Shown: positions 1-11,264 of the stretch, piece by piece
Numbering within the stretch: the stretch's first letter is position 1
How the letters are laid out: every line of letters starts with the position of its first letter
NCBI GenBank assembly: GCA_003693705.1
Contig: RBZT01000546.1
Span: 62,001-126,000, forward strand
DNA: 64,000 nt
DNA from: Polymyxa betae
Lineage: Eukaryota; Endomyxa; Phytomyxea; Plasmodiophorida; Plasmodiophoridae
Reading direction: 5' to 3'
Made by a program: the position numbers and the translations under genes
The notes under the pieces: generated by a model
Databases searched by the model: none
Told to the model about the DNA's origin: nothing
Seen by the model: only the letters and a program-made list of their open reading frames with translations

Positions 1-326
1 CGCTGCTATATATGCTGTCCCTGAATGCTCGCCTTATGAACTCTTGGTGGTCACTGAAGACTAACAAGAGGTTGAGCGAAGACAGAATTGACAACGTTTT
101 ATTTGAAACATTGTTTTTTTGGATGCTCTTCTGGTAGATGTTCTTTCACTATACGAATGACTCTTATGAATTCATGGTTGCTATCTATAATCCCTTTCGG
201 AGCAAAACCACACATATAAGCCAAACACAAGTAATTTATTACTGCGATTAAAGCAGAAAGTCTTGAGGGCTATTACAGAAGGAAGAAAATTGGCTTGGTT
301 GACGAGATTTGGTAAAAAAATTTATT
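1..326. other. No confident gene at window edge
   Basis: The first 62 bases hold an open plus-strand frame with natural-looking residues (AVPECSPYELLVVTED) that ends at a TAA. It could be the tail of a gene truncated by the window edge. No start, splice partner or family match is visible. The rest is AT-rich, probably the shared 3' flank of this possible gene and the convergent RBBP6-like gene. Confidence 0.25.
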
Positions 327-1243
327 TTATCTTGTTACAACTGGAACGGCATGATTCGAGTTCAACTTCAGGCTCTTCTCTTTTGTACATTGTATATCGC
401 TAATATCAGCTTCGGCACGAATCCTTTTCTTACCGATGCTGTCAAATGGCTGCGATTCCGACCTTCTGGATTTCAAGAATTCGGCCACCTTCTTTGAAAT
501 TCCCAAGTTGGGTTTCAGGGAGTCGGGTTCAATCCCTGTCTGTTTGCAAAACGGACAACCCAAATGCGAATCGGCTAATAGAGCTTGACGAATACACGGT
601 GAGCAATATGTTGTAAAACAACATGGCGTCACACACGGATTTGTATACAAGTTCCGGCACAGCTTGCACATGAACTTGGGCGGTACGCCCGTAGCGTCAG
701 TCTGTACAATGGTTGGCAACGACGGCGGCGACCTCATCTCAGGCCTGCAGTTAGATTCCAAGTGCCCTGTTTGTTGACAACGACGACAAGTGATTTCATT
801 GGGTCGAGACGCAGCTACCGATGGGGTCGCAGACGAACTAACTTTAATCGCATTACGTTGTTCATCGGTTGAAGCCAACGGAGCCAATTGCTTTGCATTT
901 TTGATAGATTTTACTACATCCGGCGTCTGCTTGATTCGGACACTGCTGCTATGTGTGGCCGGTACACGTCTGACTTCAACCGAGGTGTTCTTCGGGATTA
1001 GATAATTATCATTAGTGTACCCTACGAAACAGTGTTAAACGATATAAAATATATTTCCGAATTTAGCTCACTTTCACGTGTCTGCGCATTTGTGATAATG
1101 AAATCAAAATCGCGATTATTAGGATCGGTTTTTTCCTGGGCGACGATAGCTTTCTTGAGATCGTTTAATGAAATGACGGCAGAATCGAAGGTGATAGTGC
1201 CCCATTTCTTAGAGACAGACTTGAACTTATAGTGGACGCTCAT
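327..1243 (-). CDS. RBBP6/Mpe1-like DWNN-zinc knuckle-RING protein
   Basis: Predicted E3 ubiquitin ligase and 3'-end processing factor of the RBBP6/Mpe1 family, which acts with the nuclear cleavage and polyadenylation machinery. There are two exons, 1243-1072 and 1021-327, joined over a 50-nt intron (1022-1071, GTGAGC donor, TAG acceptor), giving 288 aa. The N-terminus MSVHYKFKS and the motif ITNAQT followed by LIPKNTSVEVRRVP form a complete DWNN ubiquitin-like domain. Next come a CCHC zinc knuckle (CRRCQQTGHLESNC) and a RING/U-box-type finger (CKLCRNLYTNPCVTPCC, CSPCI, CPFC). The C-terminus is short and basic, as in small fungal or protist versions; the long metazoan RS and p53-binding regions are absent. 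Family assignment is firm. Confidence 0.9.
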
Positions 1244-1674
1244 GATGATCGAAAAATTACTTGACTGTAGATTTCGCAATCAATAATGATCAAGCCGGTG
1301 ACAAGAGATTGGACACCTAAACTAGGCAGGCAAGACAAGGACAGCGCGGGAACCTGTAGAGATCTTGGGGCGCGATCTATTCCAACGGACCGCGGGCAAA
1401 TGTCGCTAGGGTAGCTGGCGATGAAGGACAATGCTAGGACGTCAATGTCGATAGAGAGACAGACGTATATGTATTGATGAGACGACAACAAAGCGAAATG
1501 AAAAAAGTCCGACAGGACCGACTGGTACCAATCAGGTCGATATTACAATTGTCCGATACTGTCTGTATCTTGAGTGGATATGATAGGATCTCATATGACC
1601 CTATGTAATCCTGCATACCAATATCGTGACTCATGCACAAAGCCCACTTGACACGGTCTCGAATATTCTCGAGG
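1244..1674. other. Intergenic, no gene seen
   Basis: This gap separates the RBBP6-like start codon from the 3' end of the next minus-strand gene. Short open frames exist on both strands, but none shows family motifs or a convincing codon pattern. It should hold the RBBP6 promoter; the 12-bp motif described elsewhere is absent. Confidence 0.4.
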
Positions 1675-1680
1675 TTTATT
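1675..1680 (-). promoter_or_regulatory. Putative polyadenylation signal AATAAA
   Basis: Canonical AATAAA on the minus strand about 50-120 nt downstream of the two candidate stop codons of the unidentified minus gene. It supports that gene ending here rather than running into the RBBP6-like gene. Confidence 0.4.
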
Positions 1681-1798
1681 CAGCTTGCATTGTCGGAGAA
1701 TCTCCCGAATTGAGCTGTTTGGTCAATCACTCATGGTCTGAGTTCATAAAATCGTGTGTTTCGTGACCAGAGATTTCCACGTTGTCAGCTTTCAGAAG

Positions 1799-2464
1799 TT
1801 ATATTCTGCTGATGAAATTAACAATCGGCAAGTTGGCGTTCAGGGTTTTGATCGCAAAAGCAATCGAAGTGTCTTCTCCTGAACTTGAGTTGTTAACGAT
1901 CTTTAAAACTGCCTGACGGGAGCTCTTTTGAGACGATATTATTGCTGAAATAGACGTCCAGTCTTTGCGCTCCTCAAGTTACTGAAATCCAAAAACTATC
2001 AAACAATCTCCTAACTGAAACCCACCCAGATGCCCAGTTGTTTGGAGAGGATTGAGAACCCCCCAATTCAGCTCTCTGATCTCCTCCTAGTTAGAATTAC
2101 TACTACCAACTAAAAAAATCGTTTAATGCCCTAAACTTCTTGTTGTTGTTTGGAGAACAGGTCAAGCCATTAAGACAACTTCGTCTCGAAACGACCTTCA
2201 GTCTGTGGCATGGGTGTTCCCGACCATCATCAAGCACTGTTCCAAACCATCTCTTCATTCTCCATCACATCCATGATAGAAACTGATACGTTTTTGGCAA
2301 CACGTCCAAGCGCAAGCCCAAATGCTGCAACGATTTCCGCCGCAAATTGTCTCTGGAATGTGGTCCTGGTTTCCAAGGCGTTTTCCAATTCTAAATGCTA
2401 TTAGTAGCAGGCAGGTCAGTCAGAGCCTGTTCTAGAATGGAGGGTGCACCATCGCAGCCCACAT
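1799..2464 (-). CDS. Small spliced protein, function unknown
   Basis: Unidentified minus-strand gene, divergent from XDH with only about 115 bp between start codons. A 15-nt first exon (MWAAM, 2464-2450) joins over a 52-nt intron to a clearly coding 150-nt exon (2397-2248) with a hydrophobic helix (FAAEIVAAFGLALGRVAKNV) and an acidic tail. The next join is ambiguous. One acceptor gives a 65-aa protein ending at 2170. Another continues into strongly coding sequence reading RELNWGVLNPLQ, DWTSISAIISSQKSSRQAVL and SIAFAIKTLNANLPIVNF, with a stop at 1799. A further coding-looking stretch in the same frame continues past that TAA to 1727. A polyadenylation hexamer AATAAA (minus strand, 1675-1680) follows. 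No family recognised. Confidence 0.45.
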
Positions 2465-2578
2465 GGCGACATAACCCCAGTGTAACGTAAACGGCAGGTC
2501 GATTCATCTGTCCAGGAGCCTCCATTCAGAATCATTCTTTATTGGTCTTGACGATATCTGCTAGCCAGATAGGTCGCC

Positions 2579-5500
2579 ATGTTGTTCTATGTCAATGGGC
2601 AGAGAATTGAGCTCAGCGACGACCATGTCGACGTGAGCATCACGCTGCTGGAGTATCTCAGGTCGAGCCTGAGGTTGACAGGCACCAAACTAGCCTGCCA
2701 TGAAGCCAGGTTCAAACATCCATGTTTGATGTCGTAATTCATTTCTCACGTTGTGTAGCTGTGGTGCCTGTATCGGTAAGATAACAGCTTGCCGCAATGC
2801 GACAGCCCTTTTTGTTGATATCTTGACTGGAAGTTCTTGTTTCTCATTATGATGCTGACACGAACACCATCGTCCACAATTCAGTGAATGCTTGTATAGC
2901 ACCTTTATGCTCGGTTGCAGATAAGTCAGTCACCACCGTGGAATGTAACCTGTTCGATTTCAGTTCAAATTCGGATACCATTTGCTAAGGATTGTTATCC
3001 GCAGGCATCGGCAGCCCTGAAAACCTGCATGAAATTCAGCAACATCTAGTAGACAGCAATGGATCGCAGGTAGCATCTATTATTTTCCTGATGTGAACTG
3101 AATTCATGCTTTCAGTGTGGATTCTGTACTCCTGGGAGTGCGTCATTTTTTCCTTGAGTTCTCACAAATTGGGCTGATTCTGCTTTCTTGCCTAGTTGTT
3201 ATGAATGTGTATAGCCTTCTTCAGGAGATGAAACAAATCTCGAAATCTGACCTTGAAACTGCTCTGGATGGAAACCTGTGTCGATGCACAGGATATAGGC
3301 CCATAGTTGGTAGGCAGCTCTCAGCCATAGTTGATTATACTGTCTGAATTTACTTACTCACAGACGCGCTGGATCGACTCTGCAATCCTGAAAATTGTCA
3401 TACAGGCAGCAACGGTGATATCGAAGGTCGGCCGCAGCAGAAACGACTTCTTGCTATCGAATAACGCCATGACAGAATTGCTAAACGGACAAGTCAAGCC
3501 GAAGGCGAAATGTCATAAAAAGCCTGTTGAGTTTCCGATTGAACTCATGACAAAGCGGCCGCAAACACTGGTAATCGGTCATGGCAACGAATCAAGGATG
3601 TGGCTACGACCGATCTCGCTGAAAGAATTACTCTTTCTGAAATCTAAGCACAAACTCAACGCGAAACTTGCGGCGGGTTTCACAGAGCTGTAAAACCACA
3701 TTCGTACTCGTTTTCAATGTATCACTGAATGGACTGGGAAAGGGGCATCGAGAAATACTACAAGAACAGCGATTTCCAGATCTGCATCGCAACGAATTTG
3801 GTCCCTGAGTTGAATTCGTGGAAAATCGAACCGAGCGGTCTTCGGGTCGGTGCTTCAGTGACGATCCGCAATTTCGATAAGGCGCTTTCTCAAGCAATCG
3901 AGTCGCTTCCATCTGCTGAAACTGCTTCATTTAAAGAGTTCCGTGAACAAATTCGCTGGTTTGCAGGTTTGCTGATCGTTTTCGCTGTTTATATCCTGAA
4001 CTCCTTGTTTCAATCCAATTTCACTGCCACTTACTGGTTTGCTGCAGGGCGATCAGTTCGCAACGTTGGAACCATTGGAGGAAACATTGTAACGGTACCT
4101 TCCTCTACACAACGTTCCGAACTTGCGGCATAATGTTTAATTAGGCGTCGCCCATCTCCGATCTGAACCCGTTGCACGTTGCTTTCGGGACTCTGTTGAC
4201 CTTGCAGTCGGAGACAGCAATGAGGACGCTTCCTGCTGCGTCCTTTTTCAAGTCATATCGTACTGTCGACTGTCGCGAAGACGAGATCCTTCTGTCCGTT
4301 ACTATCCCGTTTTCAGCAGGAAAAGGTCACTGCCAATCTCCCTCAAAACCCTAACTGAATGTAAATTAAAGGCTCCTACTATCGAGCCTATAAGGTATCC
4401 AGACGTCGCGAAGACGATATCGCCATCGTCTGCGCTGGAATGCGACTGCAGGTGAATCCATTTACCAACACCATAATAGATGCAGCTTTCGGATATGGAG
4501 GAATGGTAAGCGGGTTGCATCCTGCCAGATCGCCCAAGTCCCAACCTCCAATTCAGGCTCCCACAACCGTACTGGCCACCAGAATGGCTAATTTTCTTAT
4601 TGGAAAAACGTTCAGTTTGGGGTTGTTTGACACGATCGTTCCCATCGTTCAGACTGACCTGCCGTTGCCGGATAATGCACTTGGCGGTATGGCGCATTAT
4701 CGTCGCACGTTGACGTTATCTCTCCTGTTAAAATTTTTTCACTATGTGGCTGGCAGCAAAGGCCCGTTGGCATCGCTGAGCGAATATTTTACACGACCGC
4801 CTTCGAAAGGCCTGCACTATTTCAATACTGATGCGCGAACCAAAAGGTCAGGGAAGTGTGCAGCCGATTTGTATTTTCTCCTGATTTGCCCAGCCATGTA
4901 GTCGGTGTTCCTGGTGCACATCTTGCCGGAAAATTGCACGTCACTGGTTCTGCTCAGTATACTGATGACATTCCAGTGCTGCCTGGTGCACTGTTCGCAG
5001 CGCTGGTCGTCAGCACGAAACCACACGCGATTATTAAATCGGTGGACTGGTCGCGGGCATTGACCGCCCCTGGCGTTCACAGGTGCAATTACCATGGATT
5101 TCTGCTCATCTTATTATGAACTGGTTTTAGTTTTCTTGATTGGAAATCGGTTCCGGGTTCGAACGACATCGGACCGATCGTCATCGACGAGGAAGTTTTT
5201 GCTTCAAAGGAAGTGAATTGCGTGGGGGCTGTAATTGGGGCCATTCTTGCCGATAGCGATAGCCACAGCCAGGTGAGCGCTTTGGTCTTTCTGATAGTAT
5301 TCGTTGATTTCGGTTGTAGGCGGCTGCGAAACTTGTTTCTGTCGAGTATGAGATACTGCCGCACATTCTCACGATCGAAGACGCTATTGGGATGGAGTCG
5401 TTCTTCAAACCTCCCCATAAGCTGGCGCTTCAGAAGGGCAACCTGGAAGAGGGTTTCCAGAAGTCGGAGGTGAAGCTTCCGATTTGTTCTTTAATTGACT

Positions 5501-8073
5501 TCTGAAATGACGCAGGTCGTTATTGAAGGATGTCTCAAGATAGGAGGGCAGGAACACTTTTATATGGAACCACAAGTCTAAAAATGCGTTTACCTGTTTG
5601 GCTTAGAGTTAATTTCGGTTTAGACAACGGTGGCGACGTGTGGAGAGAGCCGCGAAATCGAAGTGTATTCGTCGACGCAAAACCCGACGAAGACCCAAAC
5701 GTAACACAGAGTATAGTGTCCATTATAACCCTATCATGATTAATAATCAGGTATGTGGCTAAAGTGCTGGGCATCCCGAAGAATCGGGTTGTAGTTAAAG
5801 TCAAGCGTGTTGGAGGCGGATTTGGAGGCAAAGAGACCCGCAGTTGCTTTGTGAGCTGTGTCGCCGCCGTCGGCGCTGCACGAACTGGTCGTCAGGTTCG
5901 ATATTAATCTCTACTGCCGCCTTGTATGAAAATTTTGCAACGATTAGGTTCGCTGCGTATTGCCAAGAGATGTTGATATGAGCATCACCGGGACCCGGCA
6001 CGAATTTTTCGGGAAATATCGCGTTGGTTTGGCTCGTTCAGGCCGCATTCAGGCCGTTGACGTAAATCTGTATTCGAATGCCGGGTGCTCGTATGACCTA
6101 AGGTTTCATTTGTGTTGGCACAGTACTTGAAAAGCTTACTGCGGTACAGTATTCCCGTGATGGAACGGGCCGTATTCCATGCAGAGAATGCTTACGAGTT
6201 ATCTGCCATTCGATGTCAAGGATTCGTCTGCCGAACAAACACACCGTCCAATACGGTAACTTTTGTTTTGGACTTTTCGGTGTTTTATGAAATTGTCGTT
6301 AAGGCGTTTCGAGGGTTTGGTGGGCCACAAGGCATGTTGGTTGCCGAAACATGGATGGATCACGCTGCCAGGACGATTGGTTTAGATAGACACGATTTGA
6401 TTCGCCTGAACATGTTCCGATGTGATGAGAATGTGCGGACCTATTTCGATCAACTGGTAAGCATATCTTGTCGTTCAAACAACCACAATCAAACTGCTCA
6501 GGTTCTTTCATGTCCACTGCAACAAATGTGGAGCGATCTGTTCAGAACAGCTGAGATTGATCGCCGAAAGGTTGTACTGCGCAGCTGAATCAGCCAAACC
6601 TCTGAAGGATCTGTTCAGGTGGAGATCGATCGATTCAACGCAGAAAACGCCTTCGCAAAAAAAGGACTCGCATGCATTCCGACCAAGTTTGGAATGAGCT
6701 TCACTCTCAAGGTCGCGCTAGTTGCTGATAGCCATGCTGGTTTCCTGATTCGTTTTTCCCTGCAGATGATGAACCAGGCAGGTGCCTTGGTGCACTGCTA
6801 CACGGACGGATCGGTTCTGGTCAGCCACGGAGGCACTGAGATGGTTGGCTCCCGCCAGTACTGAACCCCAGACGAAAGCTAAGGTTAAAATTCGCAGGGC
6901 CAGGGACTCCATACGAAGATGTGCGCCGTTGCCGCTCACGAATTTGGCATCCCGCTCGATCAAGTTCATATCTCCGAAACTGCCACCGATAAGGTAATGG
7001 ATGCTCAATTCGGCTTTGTGATATCATTCAACTGAGACATGCTCAGGTCGCCAATACGCATCCGACAGCGGCTTCCGTGAGTGCAGATTTGAATGGGGCA
7101 GCTATACAAGATGCCTGTCGTCAAGTACAAAAAATGATTCTATACAGATTACGTTTCTGTGCTGATCTTGACATGGTAGATATTGAAACGGCTGGAGCCG
7201 ATTCGACAGCGAATGTCTCCAAATTCAACGTTCGCTGAAATTTTGACAGAAGCGCATGCTGATCGAATCAACTTGTCTGCAAACGGGTTTTACTGGTTCG
7301 TCCAGGAGTCGGAAAATTGTCTTCTTTTACAATCTGTCTTTAGTACACCAGATTTGGATTTCGATTTCAATCTCGGTAAAGGGCGTCCGTTCAATTACTT
7401 CGCTTACGGCGTCGCTGCTGCTGAAGTTCGCGTATGACGGGTTTTCGGTGTATAATTTCGTTGAGCTGATGAGCATTGGGCAGATTGATTGCCTGACAGG
7501 AAATTTGTTAGTCGAGCGTGTCGACATCATACACGATGTCGGATCGTCGCTAAACCCGACCATCGATATCGGCCAGATCGAAGGAGCGTTTGTCCAGGGA
7601 TATGGCCTCTTCTGTATGGGTAGGGACTCGATTTATTGGCCAGGCTGCATCTGAGTCGTGTCGCACCCAGAGGAGATCGTGACCTTACCGAATGGATTGT
7701 TGTTTACCCGAGGTCCGAGTACTTACAAGATTCCATCGTGCAGCGATATCCCTATTGATTTCCGTGTAACGCTACACCAGGACCGGCCTGAAGCTGATCG
7801 TAAGCCTATTTTCAAATCTTGTTGGTTCGAAACCTGAACCGATTCTCAGGGCGATTATCGACAATTCACAGCTCCAAGGGCGTCGGCGAGCCGCCACTGT
7901 TTCTAGGTTCGTCCATCATGTTTGCAGTCAAGGAGGCCATTTATGCCTATCGGCAAGACAACACATACTTCCGCCTTGATTCACCTGCCACCTGCGAACG
8001 AATTCGCCTCGCATGTGAAGACCGTTTCACCAATGTTACAAAATCGTCAAACGCCTCAACAACAGCGAAATGA
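2579..8073 (+). CDS. XDH: Xanthine dehydrogenase
   Basis: Molybdo-flavoenzyme that oxidises hypoxanthine to xanthine and urate in purine catabolism. About 31 introns of roughly 43-75 nt must be removed; the join restores the whole family from [12 protein letters not shown] to the C-terminal [18 protein letters not shown]. Visible sites: first [2Fe-2S] cluster CHEASCGAC, second cluster CGFCTPG and [12 protein letters not shown] loop [11 protein letters not shown], molybdopterin motifs [20 protein letters not shown] and GQGLHTK, and the catalytic Glu in [10 protein letters not shown]. The Glu of GGKE and Arg of MERAVF match bovine Glu802 and Arg880, which favours xanthine dehydrogenase over aldehyde oxidase. 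A TAA at 3462 lies inside an intron. Start chosen at the first ATG that gives the ferredoxin domain. XDH versus XO form cannot be judged. Confidence 0.95.
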
Positions 8074-8166
8074 ATCAGCTGTTCGTTAGTTATAAATTAG
8101 AGCAGATGTGAATTCAGAAACTTGAACCGATTTTTTGGCTATTTTACTTTGGTGTCTTATTCGGTA

Positions 8167-8178
8167 GTCCGTGACGGA
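8167..8178. promoter_or_regulatory. Candidate promoter element GTCCGTGACGGA, copy 1
   Basis: Exact 12-mer, nearly palindromic, in the 175-bp gap between the XDH stop and the eIF3b ATG, 70 bp upstream of the latter. Two further exact copies are at 15377 and 36161. The TGACG core resembles CREB/ATF-type sites, but binding is inferred only. Confidence 0.5.
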
Positions 8179-8248
8179 GTTAGCCATTTTGGTCCAGCCT
8201 CATCGTCGGCGTCATCCCAGAGTAGAGACAGCCACGACTCACACAGAC

Positions 8249-11058
8249 ATGGTGGCCGCCGTGTCTTATCAGCCTACACCGAACACGTTCGGTATTCCAA
8301 TGCCTCCGGATTTGGACACTTCGTTCGATACCGTGATCATAATTGATGGGCTGCCAATCGCCCCTGTGGCAAAATTCGAAAAATTAGTCAACCTGATTCG
8401 GAAGACATTCCTGAGGTCAGCAACATCGCCCTCAATGTCGCTTGCGAATATCGAAATAACCTGGTTATAACTATTAGATTCGGGGAAATCGTGGAAGACG
8501 GGCTGTACTTGCCCATCGATGATTCCACCCAGCAAACGGTGGGCTACGGGTTTGTCGAATATCGCGATGAGGAGTCGGCCCAGGCCGCCATTGCCACCAT
8601 GGACAAGACGCCCCTCGACAAGAAGCACACGTTCCGTGTGTTCTCCTGGAAGTCGGTGCCGGCCCTACTGCCCGCCAGCTCTTGCTGATGCTATGATTCC
8701 AGGGATTTCGATCGTCTCGAGAACTACGACGACGAGTACGTGCCAGCCGAACGCAACGAGTTCCTGGAGCGCGACAACCTGCAGAGCTGGCTGCAGGACG
8801 AGCAGGTCCGCGATCAGTTCGCTCTTCGATTCGCGGACGAGACGCAGATCAAGTGGCACGACCCGCTGATGAACGAGGGCTCCACGCCCTGCTACAGCGG
8901 CGAGAAACAGAAACTGTCCGGTAAGAACTGGACCGAGATGCAAGTTCAATGGTCACCTTTGGGCTCATACCTCGCCACATTCCACCAACAAGGTAACATG
9001 CCTTTTGCTGTCCCCGAACTATTTATCCTCCGAAGCCTGTTCGAACCGTTTTAAAGCACCAAAATATTTCCTTTTCTGATCTGCACTTCATTTGAATTCT
9101 TTGATTGACTGTTGTCATCAGGTGTCATGCTTTGGGGTGGATCTGACTGGTCGAATATGGCCCGATTCGGTCACGAAAGCGTGAAACTGATTGATTTCTC
9201 ACCCTGTGAGAGGTACCTGGTCACGTACTCGGGCATTGAGAGCACCAAGCGCGATGAATGTGACGCCGTCCAGGTATGTGACGTCCCAGCCTTGTGATCT
9301 GCGGCTAATCACGTTTTAGATTTTCGATACACGCTCCGTCAAATTGCTTCGTGGCTTTGCTGGTCTCACATCGAAGGTAATCGGCCATAAACGCTTTTCG
9401 AACAGTTTCCAATTCCAAAAAATCGGTTTCCAATTTTCGCATGTTTCCAATTATTGCTGATTTGAAAGTTTTTTTATATCATCATTATTAACGGCTTCTC
9501 TTAGACGCTCAACTGGCCTATTTTCAAATGGAGTCATGATGGGCGCTATTTCGCCCGTCTCGGCGAGAACGAGATCCACATCTACGAGGTTGGTTGCGTC
9601 TATCGATCCCGCCATCCCGTTTTCGCTCATTGCTTCACAGACTTCGACGATGAAACTGCTGGACGGGAAACCGCTCAAAGCCGACTCCGTTCAGGAGTTC
9701 GAATGGTCGCCATCTCAGCACATCATCTGCCACTGGTCATACTGCTCCCTGCTTGTATTTGTCCCATACTGAACACGCTGTGTAGGTCCCCAGAGCTGGA
9801 TAACATCCCTGCTACTGTTTCGCTCGTTTCCGTCCCGGATAGGAAAACCCTGCGTATGTTCATCGATTTTCTGGTTCCTGCCAGATTTTTAGCATCGTCG
9901 TTCATCATTATCTGATATTGATCATTTCAGGTGAGAAACACTTGTTCAATGTATACAGTGTTAATCTGCATTGGCAATCATCGGGCGAATACCTCTGTGT
10001 TCGTGTGGCTCGTCTCAAGTCCAAGACCAAGAACAAGGCCAACAAGGTCGTCTCCACCAACTTGGAGGTATTCCGTCTCATGGAGAAGGACGTTCCCGTC
10101 GAGGTCGTCGAATTCAAGGTCGCCTCTTCAATTCGGTGTTTTTCTTCGACGATGGTTGGCTGAATTCGATGTTCGAGCAGGACCCCATCAGCTGTTTCGC
10201 CTGGGAGCCACGCGGCGCCCGGTTCGCGGTCGTACACGGCGAAGGATTCGCCAACAAGTACAGCGTCTCGTTCTATGTGGTGAAGAAATCCAAGATTAAG
10301 CTCGACTATACGCTGCCTGAGACGAAACCAGTCAACAATCTGTTTTGGTCGCCTACTGGTAGCTTCATCATTCTGGCCGGATTAGGTATCGCTGTCTCTA
10401 TGTGAATCTGCTCTATTCACTGAATTGCTGTGTTCAGGCCAGATGAACGGCACGCTGGATTTCTTCGATGTCAACCGGAAGGTATCGATGGCTGTCAACG
10501 AGCATTTCATGTGCAATACTGTTCTGTGGTCGTCATCGGGTGTGTATGTGACAACGGCCGTGACACAGCCGATGAACTCGCGCGAGGCCTGGAGGTTCGC
10601 TAATGAGAGCGGATGCAAGATCTGGACGTTCCAGGGTGTTCTGAAGCAGGAGTCGCCCACCGAACAATTCTATCAGTTCCATTGGCGTCCGCGTCCTCAG
10701 ACCCTCCTCTCCAAGGAACAAATCCATCAGATCCGCGGTAGCATTCGTGAGACGTACTATAAGAAGTTCGATGAAGAGGACGAATCGGTTCGTCAGAGCC
10801 AGTTGTCGGTTGAGGCACGATCGCGTGCCGATGCTAAGAAGGTATGACGATCGGCCATGTTGATGAATCGTAACGCCTGAATCGATGGTCTAGTGGTTCC
10901 GTGATTATCGGGCACAATGTGAGGCTCGTGTACGAGCGGATGCTGCTGCTCGACAGGAGTTGCGTGGTGGTGTCCCGAGTGAAGATGAAGCCGATTTCGA
11001 GGTCACTGATGTTAGTGTCGAAGAGGAGATCGAAGTCCAAGAGAACATCCTCCCATGA
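8249..11058 (+). CDS. EIF3B: Translation initiation factor eIF3 subunit B
   Basis: Scaffold subunit of the eIF3 complex, which loads mRNA and initiator tRNA onto the 40S ribosome. About 11 introns; the spliced protein is about 700 aa. An N-terminal RRM (VIIIDGLP, then YGFVEYRDEESAQAAI) is followed by the WD-like beta-propeller: RWSP-type repeats such as QWSPLGSYLATFHQ, LIDFSPCERYLVT, KWSHDGRYFARL, FWSPTGSFIILAGL. The conserved helical tail reads WRPRPQTLLSKEQIHQI and ends in WFRDYRAQCEARVRADA, RQELRGGVPSEDEADFE, where subunits I and G bind in other species. The 12-bp motif lies in its upstream gap. Identification is firm; the exact borders of one or two 70-130 nt introns (8992-9120, 9376-9506) are less certain. 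Confidence 0.95.
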
Positions 11059-11180
11059 TTGTCGATTCTTCGTTTATAAACCTGATTCGAAAATATTTCT
11101 ACCCTATCGATATTATATTGCTGTTGCCTGTTGAAGTACAGAACTGTCAGAACCGCTTTGTCTTTTAAACTTGTTAGAAG

Positions 11181-11264
11181 ACAGCTCTTTGCTACAAAAC
11201 AGCGCTCTGTTATCAGACAGCGCTCTGTTATAAGACAGCGCTTTGTTATAAGACAGTCTTTATG
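11181..11264. repeat. 18-bp tandem repeat, about 4.5 copies
   Basis: Units of the form ACAGCGCTCTGTTATAAG repeat head to tail at 11199, 11217 and 11235, with a diverged unit before and a partial one after. Each carries inverted arms ACAG and CTGT around a CGCT core. It lies 120 bp past the eIF3b stop and abuts the first ATG of the next gene. On the minus strand the period gives a CLITER-like reading, which I treat as a by-product. Confidence 0.8.

Noticed and set aside
3459-3700. Stop codon and frame changes in the XDH gene suggesting a pseudogene
   Set aside because: Every break coincides with GT...AG segments of about 50 nt whose removal restores conserved family sequence across all cofactor sites, so the gene is intact.
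8740-8950. Overlapping long frames on both strands within eIF3b
   Set aside because: They are shadows caused by GC-rich codons; only the eIF3b frame carries family motifs.
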